Shown: positions 1-5,378, counted from the first letter of the stretch. The stretch: DNA of 7,364 nucleotides from Treponema sp. (GCA_031269405.1 JAISZE010000019.1:1-7364), one strand, 5' to 3'. Notes: generated from the letters alone by a model not told the origin. Numbers and translations are program-made.

Positions 1-699
1 CTGTTCACCAACGACACGTTTTTTACCGATGACACGGTTTTGACGGCGGCCACCATGCACGCCATTCTGCATCAGATTTCTTATGGCGACGCGTACCGGA
101 GTTTTGGCAGAATATAACCACACCGGGCTTACGGCGGCAGGTTTAAGGCATGGCTTTACGCCGACAAGCCGGAACCCTACAACAGTTGGGGCAACGGTTC
201 GGCCATGCGGGTAAGCCCCATCGGGTGGTACTGTGGCAGCATTGACGCCGTGCTGGCGGAAGCTAAAAAGAGCGCGGAAGTTACCCACAACCACCCCGAA
301 GGCATTAAGGGAGCCCAGGCCGTTGCCGCCGCCGTTTACCTGGCCCGCGCGGGAAAGAGCAAGGCGGAAATCAAGCAATTCATCGTTGATCAATTTGGCT
401 ATGATCTTAGCAGGACCATTGATGAAATACGGCCCGTGTATGAATTTAACGAGAGCTGCCAGGGTTCGGTCCCCGAAGCGATTATCGCGTTTCTGGAAAG
501 CGCCGATTTTGAACACGCCGTCAGGCTGGCCGTCTCCATAGGCGGCGACAGCGATACCATAGCGGCTATTGCTGGCGGCATTGCGGAAGCCTTTTACGGG
601 ACAATCCCCGAAGACATTACCGACTTTGTTCAGGTTATCCTGGGCCCGGATTTAATGAAAGACGCGGTCATACCGTTTTCGGAGCGGTATAGAAAGTAA
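1..699 (+). pseudogene. ADP-ribosylglycohydrolase (DraG/ARH-like), 5' cut by window edge, interrupted by an in-frame TAA
   Basis: Frame 1 reads continuously as an ADP-ribosylglycohydrolase from base 1 to the TAA at 697-699 except for one TAA at 115-117. Before the stop lies the N-terminal metal-site motif FTDDT (TDDT codons 25-36). After it come AYGGRF, PYNSWGNGSAMR, THNHPEGIKGAQA, SCQGSVPEAI and the second metal motif GGDSDT (codons 541-558). The stop sits between GRI and PHRAYGGRF, where the family usually has Tyr, so one base change (TAT or TAC to TAA) explains it; no frameshift is needed. Enzymes of this family use a two-metal centre to remove ADP-ribose from proteins or small molecules. 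About 30 N-terminal residues probably lie left of the window. Translation restarting at ATG 205 would give 164 residues lacking TDDT, so that product should be inactive. The gene is convergent with everything else here. Family assignment is firm. True pseudogene, sequencing error or readthrough cannot be told apart from sequence. Confidence 0.85.
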
Positions 700-832
700 T
701 GGGCGGGAGATATGAAAGAAACTCCAGGTTCTGGAGGACCTTTACGCTGATAGCCGCCCCCTCTGCGGCTTCTCCTTAGCCTCCCCGCGTAAGCGGTTCT
801 TGCCTGGTTTGGGCTTTGAAGTAAAGCAGGCG
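700..832. other. Convergent intergenic region with small hairpins
   Basis: These 133 bases separate the 3' ends of the ADP-ribosylglycohydrolase remnant (+) and the MerR gene (-). I see no coding region beyond a 12-codon open frame from ATG 712. There are three short perfect hairpins. One is CTCCAG/CTGGAG (722-727 with 731-736, loop GTT). The second is AGCCGC/GCGGCT (752-757 with 765-770). The third is CCGC-GTAA-GCGG (785-796). None has a long T-run, so these are at best weak terminators. Their position between converging genes is what one would expect of terminators. Confidence 0.5.
785..801 (+). terminator. Possible weak terminator of the + strand gene
   Basis: A 4-bp GC-only stem (CCGC/GCGG, 785-788 and 793-796) closed by a GTAA tetraloop of the stable GNRA type is followed by TTCTT on the + strand. 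It would sit about 85 bases after the stop of the ADP-ribosylglycohydrolase frame. The stem is short and the T-run broken, so the call is tentative. The preceding hairpin at 752-770, followed by TCTCCTT, is an alternative or may act with it. Confidence 0.3.
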
Positions 833-1234
833 CTACTTGGCGTTAAGCCCTTCAACATATTTTTCGTATTGTTTTGAAAATTTTTCTATCTTGAAGGTAA
901 CCTTTTGGAGATGCTTCTGCATTTCCTGGATCTGGGCTTCCACGTTTTTCTTGTGCTCCAGGAGCATCTCTACCCGCTGTTTGAGGGTCCGGTCCCCTTT
1001 TACGCTGAGTTCCACAAAACTCTTAATCTGCTTGATAGACATCCCGGTATTTTTCAGACAGCAGATAAGGCCTATCCATTCGAGGTCTCCTTCGGAATAC
1101 CGGCGCACGCCGTTCCTGCTCCGGGAGATGCTGGGGAGAAGGCCCTCGCTTTCATAATACCTGAGCACATGAGGAGGCAGAGCGGTTTTTTCTGAGACCT
1201 GTTTAATAGTATAAGAGTCGTTTTTATCAGGCAT
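833..1234 (-). CDS. MerR-family transcriptional regulator, AdhR/NmlR-like
   Basis: This is a 133-residue DNA-binding regulator counted from ATG 1234. The N-terminal winged helix-turn-helix starts at YTIKQVSEKT and continues through VLRYYESEGLL and NGVRRYSEGDLEWI. The rest (about residues 75-133) is a charged, Leu- and Lys-rich helix, the usual dimerising coiled coil. There is no C-terminal effector domain and no metal-binding Cys set like that of MerR or CueR. The segment CCLKNTGMSI carries a cysteine in the place of the redox- or aldehyde-sensing Cys of the AdhR/NmlR group; here it is a Cys pair, residues 58-59. An in-frame GTG at 1252 would add six residues (VIVLPC), but neither start has a good ribosome-binding site. 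ATG was chosen because family members begin a few residues before the helix-turn-helix. It is the last gene after larB on the same strand, 66 bases on, so it may be cotranscribed with the lar genes or have its own promoter. The sensed signal is unknown. Confidence 0.88.
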   Translation of the reverse strand: MPDKNDSYTIKQVSEKTALPPHVLRYYESEGLLPSISRSRNGVRRYSEGDLEWIGLICCLKNTGMSIKQIKSFVELSVKGDRTLKQRVEMLLEHKKNVEAQIQEMQKHLQKVTFKIEKFSKQYEKYVEGLNAK

Positions 1235-1242
1235 GCAGGGTA

Positions 1243-1271
1243 ATACTATCACGTTTTCTTTGGCAGGACAA
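1243..1271 (-). promoter_or_regulatory. Possible promoter just upstream of the merR gene
   Basis: On the minus strand TTGTCC (1271-1266, four of six consensus bases) is followed after 17 bases by TAGTAT (1248-1243, four of six). The inferred transcript would start within a few bases of ATG 1234, giving a nearly leaderless message. That would agree with the absence of a ribosome-binding site. Both boxes are imperfect and the call is a guess from pattern only. Confidence 0.25.
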
Positions 1272-1273
1272 CG

Positions 1274-1283
1274 GGAATATTCC
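1274..1283. promoter_or_regulatory. 10-bp perfect palindrome GGAATATTCC in the larB-merR gap
   Basis: A perfect palindrome lies between the larB stop (1301) and the merR start (1234), just upstream of the possible -35 box at 1266-1271. MerR regulators bind dyads, usually within an elongated promoter spacer, so this could be an operator for the neighbouring regulator. The site is short and lies outside the proposed spacer, so chance occurrence is quite possible. Confidence 0.25.
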
Positions 1284-1300
1284 TAAGCTCCGGGACCTCG

Positions 1301-1978
1301 TCATAAACGGTTAATCAGGTTCGCCTGATAGCCTGCGCCGAAACCGTTATCGATATTCACCACCGAGACGCCGGGAGCGCAGGAAGTGAGCATGCCCAGA
1401 AGGGCGGAAAGCCCCCCAAAGGAAGCGCCGTAGCCTACGCTGGTAGGAAGAGCGATTACCGGGACGGACACAAGGCCCGCGATAACCCCCGGCAGGGCCC
1501 CTTCCATGCCGGCAACCGCGATGATCACCCGCGCCTCCCTGAGTTCCGGAAGCCTTGAGAAAAGCCGGTGTATCCCTGCTACGCCGACATCGCAGATAAG
1601 CTTCACTTTGCTGCCGAAAAATTCCGCAGTACCTGCCGCTTCGGCGGCGGCAGGCAGGTCCGAAGTCCCCGCGGCGGCAACAGCCACAAGCCCTTTCCGG
1701 TCTTCCTTTTCAAAAAGGGAACCGACCGTAAGAAGCCGGGCTGTCCTGTCGTAGCCTGCTGCTTCGGGAAAACGGGAACCGATACGGTCCGCCAGTTCCG
1801 GGGCGGCCCTGGTTCCTAATACAGGGATCCCTTTTTCCCTCATACGGATAATGATAGCTTCCGACTGTTCAACGGTTTTCCCCTGGCAGTAAACCACCTC
1901 GGGGTAGCCTGTCCGTTCCTGCCGCATGGAATCGATAAAAGCGAAGCCCATATCATCAGACGCATCAGGACCGCTCAT
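1301..1978 (-). CDS. larB: Nickel-pincer cofactor biosynthesis protein LarB
   Basis: LarB carboxylates the pyridine ring of nicotinic acid adenine dinucleotide with CO2 and hydrolyses the phosphoanhydride. This yields pyridinium-3,5-biscarboxylic acid mononucleotide, the first intermediate of the nickel-pincer nucleotide. The 225-residue product shows the PurE-like core: AGTSDLP (103-109), DVGVAGIHRL (130-139), GMEGAL (157-162), PTSVGYGASF (178-187) and MLTSCAPG. Cys200 in that last motif matches the active-site Cys (Cys221) of the Lactiplantibacillus plantarum enzyme. The start is secure: GGGAGGG lies four bases before ATG 1978 and an in-frame TGA lies 18 bases upstream. This makes the protein about 21 residues shorter at the N-terminus than L. 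plantarum LarB (246). It starts almost directly at the DMGFAFID segment, so the usual leading helix is missing. It overlaps the end of larC by 14 bases, implying translational coupling. Confidence 0.95.
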   Translation of the reverse strand: MSGPDASDDMGFAFIDSMRQERTGYPEVVYCQGKTVEQSEAIIIRMREKGIPVLGTRAAPELADRIGSRFPEAAGYDRTARLLTVGSLFEKEDRKGLVAVAAAGTSDLPAAAEAAGTAEFFGSKVKLICDVGVAGIHRLFSRLPELREARVIIAVAGMEGALPGVIAGLVSVPVIALPTSVGYGASFGGLSALLGMLTSCAPGVSVVNIDNGFGAGYQANLINRL

Positions 1979-3212
1979 AGTTCCCTCCCAGAATCAGGCG
2001 CTCCGCTTCATCCAGGGAAACGCCCTGTTTCCGGGCCAGGGCAGCACGGTCTTCAAATTCGATTTTGGAACTCCGTTTCTCACTACCCAGGAACACCGTT
2101 TTTTCCCGGAGTTCCCCGAAATCCCCGGCAAGGATCCTCTCTTCCCTTTTAAGAGAGAGCCGGTTTACCCTGGTTTCCCTGAAACCTATAGTCGTCGAAA
2201 AGCGGAAAAAAAGCTCCCGTAAAGAATCGCTCTTTTCAGGGTTGCACAACACCGACACCACAGTACCGGGACGGGATTTTTTCATCGTACAAGGACTAAG
2301 GGTAACATCCAGGGCCCCGGCTTCAAAAAAACGTTCCATAAGGAAACCCAAGGCCTCGCCGGTCATGTCGTCAATGTTGGCTTCTATAATGATGAGCTCT
2401 TCCGAAACCCAGGGTTTCTCTCTGGCGTCCGAAAGGCCCATAGCCGCGCTTTCCCTGAAGGAGACCCGAAGTATGTTGGGCTTGTCCAGCTTCCGCGTCC
2501 CGATGCCAACCCCGGTTTCACCAACTCTGAAGGAAGCGGCCCCGGTAGTATATTCATCTACAGAAGAAGCGAGTATCGCCGCCCCTGTAGGGGTGGTCAT
2601 CTCTTTGTCAAAGCCCCCGGTCTTAACAGGAGCGCCTTTGAGCAGAAGCAGAACCGCCGGGGCGGGAACAGGCAGTATCCCGTGGGCGCACTGCACCGTC
2701 CCGCCTCCCAGTTCGATTTCGCCGCAGGTAACGCGGCCGGGCTTCAGCAGATCCAGGCAGACAGCTGCGCCTGTAATGTCGATAATCGAATCCACGGCGC
2801 CGACTTCATGAAACGCAATGTCCTCGACAGGTACGCCGTGCACCCGGGATTCAGCTTCGGCTATGCGGTGGAATATATCCAGCCCTCGCTTCTTCGCCCC
2901 TTCGCGTATCCCGGACTGTTCGATTAAGAGCCGTATGTCCCTCCAGGAATGATGATGATGCTCATGATGCGAATGGTCATGCTGGTGATGCTCATGGCGG
3001 TGATGCCCATGGCTGTTTTCAATATCGACATGTGCACGGGTCCCTGTGATGCCGTTCCGTTCTTCCCGGACAAAGTCCAGTTTCCAGCCTTCAAGGCCGA
3101 GTTTATCCAGCTCTTTCCGCATATCATCAGGGTCAACTCCCAAATCAACAAAGGCGCCTAAGGCCATATCCCCGGAAATTCCGGCAAAACACTCAAAATG
3201 CAGGATCTTCAA
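1965..3212 (-). CDS. larC: Nickel-pincer cofactor nickel insertase LarC, single unbroken frame
   Basis: LarC is the CTP-dependent cyclometallase that inserts nickel into the dithio-pyridinium nucleotide, finishing the nickel-pincer cofactor. The 415-residue product has the family landmarks in order: HFECFAGISGDM (5-16), HEVGAVDSIID (135-145), TPTGAAI (207-213), EANIDDMTGE (277-286), MKKSRPG (310-316) and the C-terminal DUF111 part ending in GVSLDEAE. In L. plantarum the gene is split into larC1 and larC2 joined by programmed frameshifting; here one frame covers both parts. Residues 68-88 hold 14 histidines in 21 positions, a probable metal-binding loop. Translation starts at TTG 3212, supported by AAGGAG six bases upstream (3219-3224) and by the conserved KILHFECFAG start. 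It follows the larE stop by 14 bases and overlaps larB by 14. Confidence 0.96.
   Translation of the reverse strand: MKILHFECFAGISGDMALGAFVDLGVDPDDMRKELDKLGLEGWKLDFVREERNGITGTRAHVDIENSHGHHRHEHHQHDHSHHEHHHHSWRDIRLLIEQSGIREGAKKRGLDIFHRIAEAESRVHGVPVEDIAFHEVGAVDSIIDITGAAVCLDLLKPGRVTCGEIELGGGTVQCAHGILPVPAPAVLLLLKGAPVKTGGFDKEMTTPTGAAILASSVDEYTTGAASFRVGETGVGIGTRKLDKPNILRVSFRESAAMGLSDAREKPWVSEELIIIEANIDDMTGEALGFLMERFFEAGALDVTLSPCTMKKSRPGTVVSVLCNPEKSDSLRELFFRFSTTIGFRETRVNRLSLKREERILAGDFGELREKTVFLGSEKRSSKIEFEDRAALARKQGVSLDEAERLILGGNYERS
1983..1989 (-). promoter_or_regulatory. Ribosome-binding site of larB, inside larC
   Basis: GGGAGGG on the minus strand lies four bases before ATG 1978, within the last codons of larC. 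It fixes the larB start and supports the view that the protein is genuinely short at its N-terminus. Confidence 0.7.
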
Positions 3213-3218
3213 GCTGGT

Positions 3219-3224
3219 CTCCTT
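3219..3224 (-). promoter_or_regulatory. Ribosome-binding site deciding the TTG start of larC
   Basis: AAGGAG on the minus strand lies six bases before TTG 3212 and just after the larE stop (3227-3229). There is no ATG at the conserved N-terminus, so this site decides for the TTG codon. Confidence 0.8.
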
Positions 3225-3226
3225 GA

Positions 3227-4030
3227 CTAAAGAATAGCCCGGTTCAGGCTGCCCATAGAGTAGCCTTCAAGCTCGAAGGCGATATACAAAAAACCGAAAG
3301 ACTTTAGGGTCCCGGAAATTTCATCGAGAAGGGCTTCGCTGAAAAATTTGCGCCGCTCATCACGGGCTACTTCGATGCGCGCCAGGTTTTCATGGGACCT
3401 GACCCTGAACTGGCGGAACCCCTTCGCCCTGAGGAAGTCCTCGGCCTTTTCCACACGGGAAAGTTTTTCCCTGTCTATGCGCTCCCCATAGGGTATCCTT
3501 GAGGCCAGGCAGGCGAAAGCGGGCTTGTCCCAGGTGGGAAGATCAAAACGCCGCGACAGTTCGCGGATGTCGTTTTTCGCAAGCCCCGCTTCCCGGAAAG
3601 GGCTTAGCACCCCCAGCTCTTTAAGGGCCTGCAATCCTGGCCGGTAATCCCCCAGGTCATCCATATTGGATCCGTCCAGGACCGCCTTAATACCCCGTTC
3701 TCTCGCAGCCTCGATGATATGGCCAAATTCTATTTTCTTGCAGAAGTAGCAGCGCTCTTTGGGATTAGCCGCCACTTCATCATCAATACCGCTTTCTTCG
3801 ATAAGGACATGTTCTATCCCGACCTGCTTTGCAATACTTGCGGCGCAATCTATCTCGCTTTTCGGAAGCATAGGAGAAACGATGGTAACTGCTATGCTTT
3901 TTTTTCCCAATGCAGCGGTTGTGGCGTAACAGAGGAAGGAACTATCCACACCACCCGAAAACGCCACAGCGGCGCTTCCCAAGGATGAAATATAATGCAG
4001 CAAGAATTGATATTTGCGATCGAGATCCAC
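3227..4030 (-). CDS. larE: Nickel-pincer cofactor sulfur transferase LarE, three-cysteine type
   Basis: LarE is an ATP-dependent PP-loop enzyme that converts the two carboxylates of the LarB product to thiocarboxylates. The 267-residue protein shows the PP-loop SGGVDSS (25-31), the VSPMLP segment, ERCYFC (92-97), DGSNMDDLGDYRPG (119-132) and PAFACLASRIPYG. The L. plantarum enzyme sacrifices one cysteine (Cys176) per reaction. Here that position is Cys174 and is joined by Cys94 and Cys97, the three-cysteine pattern of homologues that carry a [4Fe-4S] cluster and can act catalytically. The cluster is inferred from this pattern. Start is GTG 4030 with AGGGAG seven bases upstream (4038-4043); an ATG two bases upstream (4032) is out of frame. 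It is the first gene of the lar block, preceded by a 139-bp gap, and larC follows after 14 bases. Confidence 0.95.
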   Translation of the reverse strand: MDLDRKYQFLLHYISSLGSAAVAFSGGVDSSFLCYATTAALGKKSIAVTIVSPMLPKSEIDCAASIAKQVGIEHVLIEESGIDDEVAANPKERCYFCKKIEFGHIIEAARERGIKAVLDGSNMDDLGDYRPGLQALKELGVLSPFREAGLAKNDIRELSRRFDLPTWDKPAFACLASRIPYGERIDREKLSRVEKAEDFLRAKGFRQFRVRSHENLARIEVARDERRKFFSEALLDEISGTLKSFGFLYIAFELEGYSMGSLNRAIL

Positions 4031-4169
4031 ATCCAGTCTCCCTACAAAAAAGAAATTTTTAGAGTCTTTATAAAGGCGGTTCCCTTCATGGGAGACGGAA
4101 AAACCGCTTCATGCGGTTCAGAACCATGTAAGCATTTTTCCGCCTGAGGGTCAAGACCTCCGGCTTTGG
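4031..4169 (-). promoter_or_regulatory. Leader and boundary region upstream of larE
   Basis: This is the only sizeable gap between minus-strand genes. On the minus strand it holds, in order, a possible promoter (TTGACC at 4154-4149, 17-base spacer, TTACAT at 4131-4126 preceded by an extended TGC), a hairpin with a T-run (4118-4099), a second hairpin with the same ATGAA loop (4093-4081), a third copy of AACCGC (4081-4076), and the larE ribosome-binding site (4043-4038). The -10 box matches only three of six bases, so the promoter is uncertain. The region is the likeliest place where lar transcription starts, stops or is adjusted. Confidence 0.45.
4097..4118 (-). terminator. Rho-independent terminator candidate between the DUF3842 gene and larE
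   Basis: On the minus strand AACCGC (4118-4113) pairs perfectly with GCGGTT (4107-4102) across a five-base ATGAA loop. The stem is followed by a T-run (five T, 4103-4099) that begins inside it, then CC. It lies about 52 bases after the DUF3842 stop and would end the thiamin-side transcript. The stem is only six base pairs, so termination may be partial and larE could receive readthrough. Confidence 0.55.
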
Positions 4170-4607
4170 TCAGACAGGAGAGGACTCACGCGCCGCTATG
4201 CGTTCTTTCAGGATTTCAACAGCCCGGTCTATCATTCTGGCGAGAGGCAGGGTCTCAAGACCGGCGATATAAAAATGCTCCTGCTGCAAAGGGAGGAGTA
4301 TACGCTCCCCTGGGGCGGAAAGCACCGCTTCGCTCATGGTCCGGGTAATCTCGCCCATCATGCTGTCGGCGATGACGATGCCGATAGGCCCGAGAATAAA
4401 GTCCCCTGATTTTACCGTTACCCGGACGGCGTTTTCCCCTGCGGCGCCGCGTCCGGCCCCCGCTTTGACCATGCGTTCTACAGCCACGGCGTTGGTTCCA
4501 AGGGCGATAATCTCCGCGTCATCGCCGGTTATTTCCTTTACTTTCCCTACAAGCTGTACGCCAATCCCGCCGCCCATACCGTCGATGATTATGATAGTAG
4601 TTTTCAT
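4170..4607 (-). CDS. DUF3842 family protein of unknown function
   Basis: This 145-residue soluble protein resembles the DUF3842 family as I recall it: a beta strand followed by a glycine-rich turn (IIIIDGMGGGIG, residues 5-16), then EIIALGTNAVAVERMVKAGA (32-51), ENAV and a second strand-turn GPIGIVIADSMMGEIT (73-88), and ILLPLQQE (103-110). The first turn is like the nucleotide-binding turn of a Rossmann fold, but no catalytic residues are established and I assign no function. The frame stays open upstream to 4721. Those 38 extra residues lie over the end of the preceding gene and lack family resemblance, so ATG 4607 is chosen. It follows the previous stop by four bases, which suggests translational coupling. 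A terminator candidate lies downstream. Confidence 0.85.
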   Translation of the reverse strand: MKTTIIIIDGMGGGIGVQLVGKVKEITGDDAEIIALGTNAVAVERMVKAGAGRGAAGENAVRVTVKSGDFILGPIGIVIADSMMGEITRTMSEAVLSAPGERILLPLQQEHFYIAGLETLPLARMIDRAVEILKERIAARESSPV

Positions 4608-4611
4608 ACCT

Positions 4612-5361
4612 TTAGTTCCGCCTGACAGGGGGCCCGATAGTAAAATCCACTTCAGTATATGCCAGGAAGTGGTTTTCATCCCCAGGATAATACACAAGCA
4701 CATAATAGACCCCTTGTTCAATAGGAGCCCGTTCTACCCGCTTGAGCCCTCTGAGGGCAACCGAAATGCCGGACAAAGCGCTTTCATCAGGCTGGGAAAG
4801 AGCCTGAACCGCGGCGGCCCGGACTTCGGGAGCAGGATAATAGGAAAACGAAAGAGGGACCTGGGGTTCTGCGGAAGCCTGGACCCGTTTGGGATCCCCG
4901 TTGTAAGAGGCTGTTTGAACTTTTTCGGTATTGATGGTTATGGCAGCCTTAGTAATATGATACTCAACCATCAGGTCTTTCCCCTTGGCGTAGCCGTTTC
5001 CTGCAGGGCGGCTGATTTTTACATAATAAAGACCGACGTTGACCGGAGCTTCCCGGGTCCCGTCTTCATCGAACCACCAGGCCCCCTGGGACGGGTAATA
5101 GGTAACAACCAGGGGAACATCCTGCCCGGCCCGGGCATCTACAGGCTGGGGCCTGCCGTTATAGACAACGCTCTGTTTGAGAGGCGAAACGATCTCAGCC
5201 GGAGGCAGCAGTTCAGGCGCCGCGCCGGGATCCTCAGGCGCATTTACACGGGCGGCGCCCGCGGTTTGGCAGGAGACCCCGCAGAGGAACATGAATACAG
5301 CGCCGGCCAGGAGAACAGCCGGAACCGCTGCGCCGGATTTCCGGAAAAAACACCCTGTCAT
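4612..5361 (-). CDS. Secreted protein, possibly a lipoprotein, with two MBG-like repeats
   Basis: The 249-residue protein starts with a basic stretch and a hydrophobic segment (about residues 11-28) ending in CGVSC. Cys31 could be lipid-modified under the relaxed spirochaetal lipobox, but Gly at -3 is unusual, so cleavage near AGAA by signal peptidase I is an alternative. A proline-rich linker leads to two copies of a beta-sandwich-like unit. Copy 1 (about 64-138) has VVYNGRPQPV, VPLVVTYYP, GLYYVKI and YHITKA. Copy 2 (about 150-245) has ASYNGDPKRV, VPLSFSYYP, GVYYVLV and DFTIGP, with an insertion of about 20 residues. The pattern fits MBG-type bacterial Ig-like domains of surface proteins. 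There are no catalytic motifs, so a binding or structural role in the envelope is the most one can say. ATG 5361 has GAGG four bases upstream; the preceding stop is 17 bases away and DUF3842 begins four bases after this stop. Confidence 0.78.
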   Translation of the reverse strand: MTGCFFRKSGAAVPAVLLAGAVFMFLCGVSCQTAGAARVNAPEDPGAAPELLPPAEIVSPLKQSVVYNGRPQPVDARAGQDVPLVVTYYPSQGAWWFDEDGTREAPVNVGLYYVKISRPAGNGYAKGKDLMVEYHITKAAITINTEKVQTASYNGDPKRVQASAEPQVPLSFSYYPAPEVRAAAVQALSQPDESALSGISVALRGLKRVERAPIEQGVYYVLVYYPGDENHFLAYTEVDFTIGPPVRRN

Positions 5362-5378
5362 TACACCTCATTATACGC

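Noticed and set aside
205..699. An independent 164-residue gene starting at ATG 205
   Set aside because: The same frame upstream encodes continuous family sequence up to the TAA at 115-117, and ATG 205 is an internal Met of the conserved SAMR motif. I treat the whole stretch as one interrupted gene.
2065..2811. A 248-codon open frame on the + strand inside larC
   Set aside because: It is antisense to conserved LarC motifs. The translation is Ser-, Pro- and Arg-rich and unlike a folded protein, which is typical of the complement of a GC-rich gene.
2949..3012. Repeated ATGATG/CATGATG-like DNA resembling a tandem repeat
   Set aside because: The pattern comes from His codons (CAT, CAC) alternating with Glu, Asp and other codons in the LarC histidine loop. 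It is not a regular repeat unit.
1965..3212. A programmed frameshift in larC as in L. plantarum
   Set aside because: A single frame covers both the N-terminal part and the DUF111 part with all motifs in register, so no recoding is needed.
4608..4721. A 38-residue N-terminal extension of the DUF3842 protein
   Set aside because: The extension overlaps the end of the upstream gene out of frame and has no family resemblance. The ATG at 4607 lies directly before the conserved strand IIIIDG and four bases after the preceding stop.
5362..5378. A TATAAT box in the gap before the MBG protein gene
   Set aside because: TATAAT occurs on the minus strand at about 5375-5370, but it lies only nine bases before the start codon and I see no convincing -35 box. 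The gene is more simply part of the upstream transcript.
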